Below, one piece after another: positions 1-8,626 of a DNA stretch of 15,163 nt (the stretch's first letter is position 1; every line of letters begins with the position of its first letter). The translations under genes and the position numbers were made by a program. The notes below the pieces were generated by a model, which saw only the letters and a list, made by a program, of their open reading frames with translations, was not told the DNA's origin and did not search any database. Location of the stretch: positions 1-15,163 of the forward strand of contig JARDZO010000123.1 of NCBI GenBank assembly GCA_029240815.1. Direction: 5' to 3'. This DNA comes from Brevibacillus sp. (lineage in GTDB: Bacteria > Bacillota > Bacilli > Brevibacillales > Brevibacillaceae).

Positions 1-2
1 CG

Positions 3-80
3 AGCGATAGCTTGTGTTCGGTGGGTAAAGACCGGAGCGTAGATCGGAAACCTGCTTCTCCCCACCACCACAGCTCATAA
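3..80 (+). CDS. possible C-terminal end of a gene entering from the left edge
   Basis: One plus-strand frame is open from the window edge to a TAA at 78-80 and ends in a His/Ser-rich tail (...SPHHHSS). The other two plus frames hit stops within about 42 bases. The terminator at 107-151 follows and is symmetrical, as expected between two converging genes (camS is on the other strand). About 25 residues are too few to name a family, and an open stretch this short could occur by chance. The rest of the gene lies outside the window. Confidence 0.3.
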   Translation, partial: SDSLCSVGKDRSVDRKPASPHHHSS

Positions 81-106
81 AACTTATAAATTCCTATTTA
101 TCTAGC

Positions 107-151
107 AAAAGAAGGCTCCCTCACGCTTTCAACGTAAAAGAGCCTTCTTTT
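107..151. terminator. bidirectional Rho-independent terminator after camS
   Basis: A 12-bp perfect stem pairs 107-118 (AAAAGAAGGCTC) with 140-151 (GAGCCTTCTTTT), with a 21-nt loop. The GC-rich core GAAGGCTC is flanked by A and T runs, so either strand ends in a U tract. It starts 4 bp beyond the camS stop codon and would end the minus-strand camS transcript. It could also serve a plus-strand gene ending near 80. Confidence 0.85.
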
Positions 152-154
152 TGA

Positions 155-1231
155 TTACTGCCTGTAAATGTGCATATACGGTTCGCCATTAGCTGGTCGG
201 ATGTAGATCGCCAACGGCTTGTTCATCGATTGTACGTACAGGTTGATGTGCACGCTCTTGTCAAAAAGTTGATTGATGCTTCCCGCTGCAAATTGCGTGA
301 ACTGCAGAACCTCTGTGCGGGAATCATACTCTGCCGTAGCGGTGATGGTCAGCTCCGTCAGCTTGCCGCCCATGAATCGCCCTACGCCCGTCATCCCGAT
401 ATACTCGCCAAAGTACGATTGGGACTGACGCATCAGCTTGTCAAACTGCAGCGACTGCTGAGCGTACTTCTTCTCCACATCCGCGCTCGGGAACAAGTAG
501 AACTCCTCGTCGATCGGTTGCCATTTGGAAATGGCGGCTTCATTGGCATTGACCGTACCGGACATGATGAAATGTCCCGGCACGAATGACGAATTCGCTT
601 CTGGCACCTGGTAGAGCAAGACTAGCATCGGTACTGTCGGGGTGTTCACTCGAATCGACTGGACAATGCGCGCCGCCAGCTGTTGACCTTTTGCCTGCAA
701 ATCCTGCGTCGTGTACATTTTGTCCTGTCCTGTCGCATCCTGATATTCAGGAGTAAGCGACAGTCCTAACACCATACCTTCCAATTGCCCCAGGTGATCC
801 TTATCTTTGCTGAGGTAATCGTGTTCCAACACGTGGACCAGAATCCCTTTTTTCTTTTGCCCATTGGCTGCCCCCGTCTTTTCCTGAGCGATCCATTCCG
901 TCACCTGGTCTTTTTTGATCTGCTGACCTTCTTGGAACAGATACTCGGATGTTGGGAACGTATCTCGGGCAAACTCCATCAATCCCAGCTCCAGATGGCT
1001 GAAATCAATGCGGTACTTCGTGTCACTGAGCATTCCCCGGGTCTGGCTAGGTTTATATGGAGGAATACTGCCGTAGTAATCTTCGGAAACTTCCACTACC
1101 GGAGACAAGGATGGCGTTGCGGGCTCTGGTCCTGTTTCCTGACCACGTGGCAGTAGCGAGCATCCTGTAGTTGCGATCACCAGAAGTATAGTTGTTATCA
1201 GCTTGCATCCTGTCAATAACTTCGCTTTCAT
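155..1231 (-). CDS. camS: CamS/YerH family lipoprotein (sex-pheromone precursor family)
   Basis: A 358-residue putative membrane-anchored lipoprotein. The N-terminus has a Lys-containing start, a hydrophobic stretch (about residues 11-21) and a lipobox-like ATTGC with Cys24 as the lipidation site; the -3 position is Thr rather than the usual Leu. The mature part has the CamS-family pattern: YYG..PPYKPSQTRGML, then a GLMEFARDTF...YLFQEGQ segment. The family includes staphylococcal CamS, whose signal peptide yields a cAM373-like pheromone, and B. subtilis YerH, which also sits behind pcrA-ligA. The ATG at 1229-1231 has an AAAAGGAG site 7 nt upstream. It is the last gene of the block, 68 nt after the propeller lipoprotein, and is followed at once by a strong terminator. 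The role of the mature protein is unknown; family assignment is fairly sure, by residue pattern and gene order. Confidence 0.88.
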   Translation of the reverse strand: MKAKLLTGCKLITTILLVIATTGCSLLPRGQETGPEPATPSLSPVVEVSEDYYGSIPPYKPSQTRGMLSDTKYRIDFSHLELGLMEFARDTFPTSEYLFQEGQQIKKDQVTEWIAQEKTGAANGQKKKGILVHVLEHDYLSKDKDHLGQLEGMVLGLSLTPEYQDATGQDKMYTTQDLQAKGQQLAARIVQSIRVNTPTVPMLVLLYQVPEANSSFVPGHFIMSGTVNANEAAISKWQPIDEEFYLFPSADVEKKYAQQSLQFDKLMRQSQSYFGEYIGMTGVGRFMGGKLTELTITATAEYDSRTEVLQFTQFAAGSINQLFDKSVHINLYVQSMNKPLAIYIRPANGEPYMHIYRQ

Positions 1232-1252
1232 ACGCTACTCCTTTTCATCCAG

Positions 1253-1297
1253 AAAAGTGGATAGCCACTTTTTTGTGAAAAACGCCTCGACGTTTTT
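1253..1297. other. two small AT-rich hairpins in the spacer before camS
   Basis: Two inverted repeats sit side by side in the 68-nt spacer. One is AAAAGTGG (1253-1260) with CCACTTTT (1265-1272) and a 4-nt loop. The other is AAAAACG (1278-1284) with CGTTTTT (1291-1297) and a 6-nt loop, directly after the stop codon of the upstream lipoprotein gene. Read on the minus strand, both end in T runs, so they could be weak terminators or attenuators lowering camS transcription, or mRNA stabilisers. Stems are short and AT-rich, so their strength is doubtful. Confidence 0.45.
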
Positions 1298-1299
1298 GC

Positions 1300-2181
1300 T
1301 TAATTCCATTTGGTCCATCTGTTGTCGGATAACTTGTAGATCAGAGCAGATTCCCCTACCCCGACCCATTTCGTATCTCCTTCACCAGCAGAAATCATGA
1401 TCAGTTTTTCAGGCGAACGCGCATCGAGCAATCGCCATTCACCTTTTACTTTTTCAAATACGCCTTGTTCCGTTGCGACGGCCAAAACACCCATGCGTCG
1501 ATCGACGGAAAGAGAGTAGATCTGTTGGGCCCCAGGGAGAACCTCTGTCTTCCATTCCCCGTCCTCATTATAGAGCAAGCTGAATTGCGCCGCTACATAG
1601 AGACGATTTTCTTCGGGATTGAAATCCATCGCAAATACTTCCTGATCCATTGGCTGCCAGAGACTCCACTTTTCGCCACTGTCTACTGACTGATAAATCC
1701 CTTCACCGGATACGAAGGCGAACAGACGAATCTGCTCCCCCTCGCGAACCCCGGCAAAGCTGCGAATATCAGCTGGATTGGGCAAGCCTGATCCGATGGA
1801 AGTCCATGTCTCGCCCCCGTCTGAAGAATGAAGCACTCCCTCGCTTCCTGCAGCGTAAATCTGATGAGGGTCTTTTGGATCGACAAACCAGCCTGCGATA
1901 TCATGCTGCTCCAACTGGTTAGATAAGAGGCTCCATAATCCTCCAGGGGTCGAACTGTACAACCCCGAATGAGTGCCAACCCATATCCGCTCCGAATCTG
2001 CAGTCATCGCCAGATTGTGCACGGTTTCTCCTTTTTCCAACACATCCTGATAGGTTAGGTCACCCTTTAGAGCCGCTGCCGTCACGGAGGGTGGAGCCGG
2101 TTTGTTCTGCTCGCTGTCATTGCAGCCTGCCAAGAGTACCAAAACCATTGCTCCGCATCCCCATCGTAGGAAGCCCTTCAT
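1300..2181 (-). CDS. beta-propeller lipoprotein with Asp-box (BNR/YCF48-like) repeats
   Basis: A 293-residue predicted lipoprotein from the ATG at 2179-2181. The signal peptide is MKGFLRWGCGAMVLVLLAGC, with a canonical LAGC lipobox and lipidated Cys20. The mature chain shows repeats of the sialidase/YCF48 propeller type: Asp-box motifs SSDGGETW (about 119-126) and SVDSGEKW (about 165-172), plus degenerate copies (NEDGEWK, VKGEWRLL, SDNRWTKW). These suggest about six blades. No sialidase catalytic set is evident, so I expect a binding or scaffold role outside the membrane. An in-frame GTG at 2221-2223 would add 14 residues before the signal peptide; I reject it because the lipoprotein signal starts naturally at the ATG, which has AAAGGG 11 nt upstream. 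It lies 54 nt after ligA, in the same direction, and probably belongs to the pcrA-ligA operon. Fold assignment is fairly sure; function is unknown. Confidence 0.8.
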   Translation of the reverse strand: MKGFLRWGCGAMVLVLLAGCNDSEQNKPAPPSVTAAALKGDLTYQDVLEKGETVHNLAMTADSERIWVGTHSGLYSSTPGGLWSLLSNQLEQHDIAGWFVDPKDPHQIYAAGSEGVLHSSDGGETWTSIGSGLPNPADIRSFAGVREGEQIRLFAFVSGEGIYQSVDSGEKWSLWQPMDQEVFAMDFNPEENRLYVAAQFSLLYNEDGEWKTEVLPGAQQIYSLSVDRRMGVLAVATEQGVFEKVKGEWRLLDARSPEKLIMISAGEGDTKWVGVGESALIYKLSDNRWTKWN

Positions 2182-2235
2182 GCTCTTCACGTCCCTTTCC
2201 ATACTCATCCAGTCCGTCTCCACTACGCTCTGGTG

Positions 2236-4263
<2,028 letters not shown>

Positions 4264-4284
4264 TTACTATCCGATTCCGATGCC

Positions 4285-6615
4285 TTATCCCCGTTCAATC
4301 GGAGCAAATTTTGCCAACAGCTTTTTAATTCCGGTTGGGCTCGGGAAAGCAATGTCCAGTTCCATGTCGTCGCCGGTTCCTTTCACTTTGACGACCGTAC
4401 CTGTGCCCCACTTGCCATGCTTTACTTTGTCTCCCACTTTCCAATCCACTCCTGCTGCCGAACCATGGCCTGGCAGTTTGTCTCCTGCCTGTGCTGCAGG
4501 GCGAGAGAATGGCGATCCCGATGCCGCTGCTGTACGCCCCGCCATGCCCACACGAGTAGCACCTGTTTGATAGCCACCGCCACCAAAAGGAGAACGTGCC
4601 ACTTCACGCTGGCCGAAACCTCCGCCTCCACCGCCGCCATAGCCTCTGTCGGCAACAGGACTGCCGTCGAGCAAATCAGCCGGGATTTCCTGCAGGAATC
4701 GGGAAGGGGCATTGACATTTGTCCGCCCAAACAGGGTACGCATCCGCGCGCAGGTCATGAACAGACGTTCTTCCGCCCGAGTGATCCCTACATACGCAAG
4801 ACGACGCTCTTCTTCCATCTCGGTCTCGTCAAAGAGCGAGCGGCTGTGTGGAAAGACCCCTTCCTCCAAGCCGACGAGATAAACGACGGGGAACTCCAGA
4901 CCTTTGGCGCTGTGCAAGGTCATCAACACAACCTGACCTTCTGCAGAGACTTCCTCCTGCGCCCCATTCTCGCTCAATGAATCGATGTCCGCCACCAATG
5001 CCAGATCGGTCAAAAACGCGAGCAAGCTCTTGTCCTCGTTTTTGCGTTCGAACTCTTGGGTAACGGACAGAAACTCCTCGATATTCTCCAGGCGAGCCTG
5101 TGCTTCCAAGGTTTTATCTTCTTTTAGTGATTCCCGATAGCCTGAGCGCTTGAGTACTTCCTCCACCAGTTCGGTGACACTCAAGTAGTCCGTCATCTGG
5201 ATCAAGCTCGTAATGAGGTCGTTAAAGGACAAGATCGCATTGGTCGTACGTGCTGGCAGACCCATATACCCGGTCTCCTGAATGGCGTTGAAGAGCGACT
5301 GCCCCCCGTTTGCATTGGCGTACGCCTGCAGCTTGTCAACGGTCGTGTCCCCGATGTTTCGCTTCGGGACATTGATGATACGCGTCAAGCTGATGTCATC
5401 GTCCGGGTTGGAAATCAAGCGCAAGTAAGCGAGAATGTCCTTGATCTCTTTTCTGTCGTAGAACTTGGTACCGCCCACGATAGTGTACGGGATGTTCGAC
5501 TTGATGAACACTTCCTCCACTACGCGGGACTGGGCATTGGTCCGGTACAACACCGCGAACTTGTCGTAGCGCTTGTATTGGGCCATCTGCCTGCGGATCG
5601 AATCGACGATAAAGTAAGCCTCGTCGTGCTCCGAATCCCCCTGGAAGCAGCTGATTTTCTCGCCGCCCACATTTTCCGTCCACAGCTTCTTTTCCTTTCG
5701 CAGCTTGTTGTTGGCGATCACCTGGTTGGCTGCTTGCAGGATCGTTTTTGTGGAACGGTAGTTTTGCTCCAGTTTAATCATTTTCGCTTCGGGGTAGTCT
5801 TTTTCAAAGTTTAAAATGATGGAAATATCTGCACCGCGCCATTTGTAAATGCTCTGATCGGCATCCCCCACGCAGCAAACGTTGCGAGACTTGTCTCCCA
5901 GCATGGAGATCAGCAGGTACTGGGCACGGTTCGTATCCTGATACTCGTCGACGTGGATGTAGCGGAATTTTTTCTGGTAGAACTCCAGTACTTCCGGCAC
6001 TTCTTTAAACAGGCGAACCGTCGTCATGATCAGATCGTCAAAGTCCAGCGACTGATTGTTTTTCAGCTTTTTCTGATAGGCCTCGTACACCTTGGCTGCT
6101 ACCTGCGAGAAAGGGTCTCCCGCCAACCGGGCAAAGGTCGCAGGGTCCGTCAGTTCGTTTTTCGCCGAGCTAATCGCCGCAAGTACGGAACGGGGCTCAT
6201 ATTGCTTTGGATCGATATTCAAATCCTTCAGACATTGTTTCACTACCGACAACTGGTCTCCCGCATCCAGAATGGAAAAGCTGCGGCTGATTCCCAGACG
6301 GTCAATATCACGTCGCAAAATACGTACACACAAAGAGTGGAAGGTCGATAGCCAGGCATCCTGTGCTGCCGCTCCACCAATGATGCTGGCCACGCGATTT
6401 TGCATTTCTCGCGCAGCTTTATTCGTAAACGTAATCGCCAAAATACTCCATGGCGCTACTTGTTTCACACTGATGAGATAAGCGATGCGCTGGGTGAGCA
6501 CTTTGGTCTTGCCGCTGCCCGCCCCTGCCAGAATCAATACGGGCCCTTCTGTGGTCAGAACAGCTTCCCGCTGCTCCGGATTTAAGCCTGATGTAATTCG
6601 ATCAACAGAAGACAT
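4285..6615 (-). CDS. pcrA: ATP-dependent 3'-5' DNA helicase PcrA (UvrD family)
   Basis: An SF1A helicase for replication restart, repair and plasmid rolling-circle replication; 776 residues. All motifs are visible: Q-motif Q16, Walker A AGAGSGKT (30-37), motif II DEYQD (223-227), motif [15 protein letters not shown] (about 250-261), motif IV QNYRST (284-289), motif [11 protein letters not shown] (566-575) and motif [12 protein letters not shown] (608-617). The C-terminus has a Gly-rich linker (about 658-682, seven Gly in a row) and a Tudor-like domain (725-772, [18 protein letters not shown]) of the kind that binds RNA polymerase in PcrA. The ATG at 6613-6615 has GGAAAGGTGG 10 nt upstream. 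It heads the block; the 97-nt region before it (6619-6715) presumably holds a promoter, but I see no convincing -35/-10 pair. The pcrB gene that precedes pcrA in B. subtilis is not here. Confidence 0.98.
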   Translation of the reverse strand: MSSVDRITSGLNPEQREAVLTTEGPVLILAGAGSGKTKVLTQRIAYLISVKQVAPWSILAITFTNKAAREMQNRVASIIGGAAAQDAWLSTFHSLCVRILRRDIDRLGISRSFSILDAGDQLSVVKQCLKDLNIDPKQYEPRSVLAAISSAKNELTDPATFARLAGDPFSQVAAKVYEAYQKKLKNNQSLDFDDLIMTTVRLFKEVPEVLEFYQKKFRYIHVDEYQDTNRAQYLLISMLGDKSRNVCCVGDADQSIYKWRGADISIILNFEKDYPEAKMIKLEQNYRSTKTILQAANQVIANNKLRKEKKLWTENVGGEKISCFQGDSEHDEAYFIVDSIRRQMAQYKRYDKFAVLYRTNAQSRVVEEVFIKSNIPYTIVGGTKFYDRKEIKDILAYLRLISNPDDDISLTRIINVPKRNIGDTTVDKLQAYANANGGQSLFNAIQETGYMGLPARTTNAILSFNDLITSLIQMTDYLSVTELVEEVLKRSGYRESLKEDKTLEAQARLENIEEFLSVTQEFERKNEDKSLLAFLTDLALVADIDSLSENGAQEEVSAEGQVVLMTLHSAKGLEFPVVYLVGLEEGVFPHSRSLFDETEMEEERRLAYVGITRAEERLFMTCARMRTLFGRTNVNAPSRFLQEIPADLLDGSPVADRGYGGGGGGGFGQREVARSPFGGGGYQTGATRVGMAGRTAAASGSPFSRPAAQAGDKLPGHGSAAGVDWKVGDKVKHGKWGTGTVVKVKGTGDDMELDIAFPSPTGIKKLLAKFAPIERG

Positions 6616-6658
6616 ATGTATAAGTCCACCTTTCCACGTTCCTAGACGAAAGCATATG

Positions 6659-6712
6659 TTCCTATTTTCGCACAGATCGGAGTCGAGTTCCAGTTTGTAT
6701 ACGGAATAGGAA
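6659..6712. repeat. 8-bp inverted repeat upstream of pcrA
   Basis: TTCCTATT (6659-6666) and AATAGGAA (6705-6712) form an inverted repeat with a 38-nt spacer, between the vanW remnant and pcrA. It could bound the pcrA promoter region or be an operator pair. An 8-bp match at this distance is weak and may be chance. Confidence 0.25.
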
Positions 6713-6715
6713 ACA

Positions 6716-7290
6716 TCATCCTCTCAAATTTTGTCCGCTCGCTCTGGACCGCGCTTCTGGCAAAAGGGGCTCATACATCATCATCGCTCGATTTTCCGTC
6801 ACCCATTCCTCGTACAGCCACTCACCTTCCAGTGAATACACGTTGCGGTACAGCTGATTGGATCGCTCGTATCCTCCCCACAAGGACGGCTGGACGGCGT
6901 GTTCTTTTTCTACCATCTCATATTTTCGTGTCGGTGGCATGTCCGCACGCCATTCTCCTACCAAATGCGTATCGGTCACGTACACATGAAGCTGAAAAGG
7001 ATGGCTGGTCAGATTCGCGATCTGCAAATCGAGGTAGTTGTAAAAGCAGGTGGCACCGCTCCCGAATGGCTGTGTGCGTTTTGAATCGGAATGTGCTGCA
7101 TCCACATTTCCACCTCTTGCAATTGGCGTAACAGGATCGTCTGATGACGAAAATGGATATGGGGCAGAAGCTCAGAGTTTCGATTGCGCGCATACTTCTT
7201 TTGTCCAAAGATCCACTGCGCTTTGCGCTTCCACCGATAGTAGCAAACGCCAGCAGCGATGCGCCATCTGCTGCGAGTGATCGGCTTCAT
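6716..7290 (-). pseudogene. vanW-family pseudogene with internal deletion and frameshift
   Basis: The N-terminal part begins at the ATG at 7288-7290, with TGGAGGG 7 nt upstream, and encodes MKPITRSRWRIAAG...HQTILLRQLQEVEMWMQ, which matches the start of VanW-type proteins. That frame then degenerates and stops at 7009-7011. A second frame, running to a TGA at 6716-6718, carries the VanW C-terminus: DSKRTQPFGSGATCFYNYLDL, TDTHLVGEWRAD, GGYERSN, TENRAMMMYEPL. The segment expected between them, holding the PGETFS and GGGLCQL core, is missing. I estimate about 85 residues lost by recall of intact relatives. The join lies near 7085-7105. VanW occurs as an accessory in some vancomycin-resistance clusters and as stand-alone genes in Bacillus; its activity is not established. 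No van genes are nearby. The ribosome binding site is intact, so decay looks recent, or the join could be an assembly error. Confidence 0.8.
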
Positions 7291-7447
7291 CTTGATTCCC
7301 TCCATATTCCTTCTCATACAAGTAAGGACGGAAAATCTTCCCAATTTGTTTCGTTCCCTCAGTCTTTAGTTCGAGTTCTTTTTTCCTCTCCTGTTCAAAA
7401 AAATACCAGAAAACCACTTCCTTGGAAATAGAGGGACCCTCGATCAT
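7172..7447 (-). CDS. doubtful small ORF overlapping the start of the vanW remnant
   Basis: A 91-residue ORF from the ATG at 7445-7447, with a weak AGAAGG 5 nt upstream. The first 50 or so residues are rich in Glu/Lys and look protein-like (KEVVFWYFFEQERKKELELK, then IGKIFRPYLYEKEY). The last 40 lie over the vanW reading frame and look like a shadow. I recognise no family. It could be a small gene coupled to vanW, the remnant of an older gene whose end was lost, or noise. It ends 40 nt short of the putative PhoP box of the divergent phosphodiesterase gene. Confidence 0.22.
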   Translation of the reverse strand: MIEGPSISKEVVFWYFFEQERKKELELKTEGTKQIGKIFRPYLYEKEYGGNQDEADHSQQMAHRCWRLLLSVEAQSAVDLWTKEVCAQSKL

Positions 7448-7486
7448 GCAGGCCTTCTGAACGAAAAAGGTACAAGCCGCTTCTTC

Positions 7487-7514
7487 TTTACATCATCTTC
7501 ACTCACGCTTTACA
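7487..7514 (+). promoter_or_regulatory. putative PhoP box upstream of the phosphodiesterase gene
   Basis: Three hexamers, TTTACA (7487-7492), TTCACT (7498-7503) and TTTACA (7509-7514), are spaced exactly 11 bp start to start. The B. subtilis PhoP site is a direct repeat of TT(A/T/C)A(C/T)A with about 5-bp gaps, one helical turn apart. A possible -10 is TATCTT at 7524-7529, which would place the repeats at about -50 to -22, the usual zone for PhoP activation. Extracellular glycerophosphodiesterases are known Pho-regulon members in Bacillus. A fourth repeat is not evident and the middle one deviates at its last base. Confidence 0.5.
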
Positions 7515-7566
7515 TTGCTCCTTTATCTTCAAGGGGAAGTTCCTATTCAAGGAGGAGATTCCCGAC

Positions 7567-8391
7567 ATGATCCGAGTGAAGAAAACGTTACTGGCAGCCA
7601 CCCTTTTGACAGGACTGATTCAGCCGATGGCAGTCTTTGCCGCACCGAGCGAAAAGGCAGACCGCGTGGACACGATCGCCCACCGGGGAGCCTCGGGGTA
7701 TGCGCCTGAAAACACCATGGCCGCTTTCCGCAAAGCCGTGAAGATGAAAGCCGACTACATCGAAATCGATGTGCAGGCAACCAAGGATGGCAAGCTCGTC
7801 GTGATTCATGACACCACGGTGGATCGCACAACTGACGGTACCGGAAAAGTGAGCAGCTTTACGCTGGATGAAATCCGCAGCTTGGACGCCGGCAGTTTCT
7901 TTGGACCGGATTTTGCCGGGGAGCGCATCCCCACCTTTGAAGAGGTGCTCGATGAATTCCGCGGAAAGACAGGCATTCTCATCGAGCTGAAGGCACCCGA
8001 GCTTTATCCGGGTATCGAGGAACAAGTGGCTGCCGCCCTGTCTGAACGGAATATGGACAAGCCTGAAAACGAAAAAATCATCGTACAATCTTTCAACTTT
8101 GACTCGATGAAGACCTTTCATGAGCTGCTGCCGGATATCCCTGTCGGTGTGCTGACTAGCAACAAAGACGACTTGACGGATGAGAAATTGAAAGAATTCG
8201 CTGCCTACGCGGATTATGTGAATCCCACACAAAAGCTCGTGACAGAGGATCTGGTCAATCGTATCCACGACCTCGATATGCAAATTTCCGTATGGACGGT
8301 GCGAAAGCCGGAAGAGGTGGAACCGCTGCTAAAGGCCGGGGTGGACGACATCATCACCGACTATCCCGATTACGTCCCTCGCAACAAGTAA
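7567..8391 (+). CDS. secreted glycerophosphodiester phosphodiesterase (GlpQ/UgpQ type)
   Basis: Hydrolyses glycerophosphodiesters to glycerol-3-phosphate and an alcohol; 274 residues. A Sec signal peptide (hydrophobic 8-25, probable cleavage after VFA at Ala25) places it outside the membrane. The TIM-barrel GDPD motifs follow: AHRGASGYAPENT with His39 and Arg40, EIDVQATKDG with Glu66 and Asp68 (metal), His81 in VIHDTTVDRTT, and IELKAPE with Glu140 and Lys142. ISVWTV and DDIITDYPD close the barrel. The ATG at 7567 has an AAGGAGGAG site 9 nt upstream. It stands alone between the putative PhoP box and a terminator, so it is probably a single-gene unit that scavenges phosphate or glycerol from phospholipid or teichoic-acid breakdown products. 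The lipid or wall substrate cannot be told from sequence. Confidence 0.93.
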   Translation: MIRVKKTLLAATLLTGLIQPMAVFAAPSEKADRVDTIAHRGASGYAPENTMAAFRKAVKMKADYIEIDVQATKDGKLVVIHDTTVDRTTDGTGKVSSFTLDEIRSLDAGSFFGPDFAGERIPTFEEVLDEFRGKTGILIELKAPELYPGIEEQVAAALSERNMDKPENEKIIVQSFNFDSMKTFHELLPDIPVGVLTSNKDDLTDEKLKEFAAYADYVNPTQKLVTEDLVNRIHDLDMQISVWTVRKPEEVEPLLKAGVDDIITDYPDYVPRNK

Positions 8392-8413
8392 GAAAAGGTT
8401 GATTCACAAAGCT

Positions 8414-8450
8414 AGGAGCTGTCTCGAGACATCGGGCAGCTCCTTTTATA
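8414..8450 (+). terminator. Rho-independent terminator of the phosphodiesterase gene
   Basis: AGGAGCTG (8414-8421) pairs with CAGCTCCT (8437-8444), an 8-bp GC-rich stem. The loop contains the small palindrome TCTCGAGA, and TTTTATA follows. It starts 23 nt after the stop codon. Confidence 0.85.
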
Positions 8451-8500
8451 TTGGACTCGGGATTGGTCAATTCACCTAGATCCTGCCTGTTTAACGTATA

Positions 8501-8533
8501 AAAGGGAGTCTTCCTGACCGGAAGACTCCCTTT
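8501..8533. terminator. strong perfect hairpin between the phosphodiesterase and Crp/Fnr genes
   Basis: A 14-bp perfect stem (8501-8514, AAAGGGAGTCTTCC, with 8520-8533) has a 5-nt loop. Read on the plus strand it is followed by only TTTGC; read on the minus strand it ends in TTTTATA, a better terminator tail. It may insulate the Crp/Fnr gene from upstream transcription, or end minus-strand transcripts coming from the right-hand operon through the Crp/Fnr gene. Confidence 0.7.
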
Positions 8534-8566
8534 GCTAAACCTATTTCCCCTGTTTAATCAAGGCTA

Positions 8567-8575
8567 TGATATAAT
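8567..8575 (+). promoter_or_regulatory. extended -10 promoter of the Crp/Fnr gene
   Basis: TGATATAAT (8567-8575) is a perfect extended -10 element: TG, one base, then TATAAT. No good -35 hexamer lies 16-18 bp upstream, which is typical for extended -10 promoters or for activator-dependent ones. Transcription would start near 8582, leaving a leader of about 45 nt. Confidence 0.65.
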
Positions 8576-8626
8576 CCTTTCTAGCAACCATCCTTTCACA
8601 ATTTTCTAACAGCAGAGGTGGATACA

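Noticed and set aside
30..72. CCCACCACCA near the left edge resembling a tRNA or tmRNA 3' end
   Set aside because: No acceptor stem partner, T-arm or anticodon arm could be found before it. An open frame through the same bases reads as a protein tail.
2182..2223. Longer GTG start for the propeller lipoprotein
   Set aside because: It would put 14 charged residues before a complete lipoprotein signal peptide. The ATG at 2181 fits better.
6619..6715. Promoter for pcrA
   Set aside because: TATACA- and TATGCT-like -10 elements exist, but neither has a -35 hexamer at suitable spacing, so I did not call one.
6716..7105. 129-residue ORF as an intact stand-alone gene
   Set aside because: It contains only the VanW C-terminus, has no ribosome binding site at its first ATG, and continues from an N-terminal VanW part in another frame; better called a pseudogene.
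7588..8283. 231-residue minus-strand ORF antisense to the phosphodiesterase gene
   Set aside because: It lies wholly within the phosphodiesterase coding region, has no family-like motifs, and mirrors the codon bias of the real gene.
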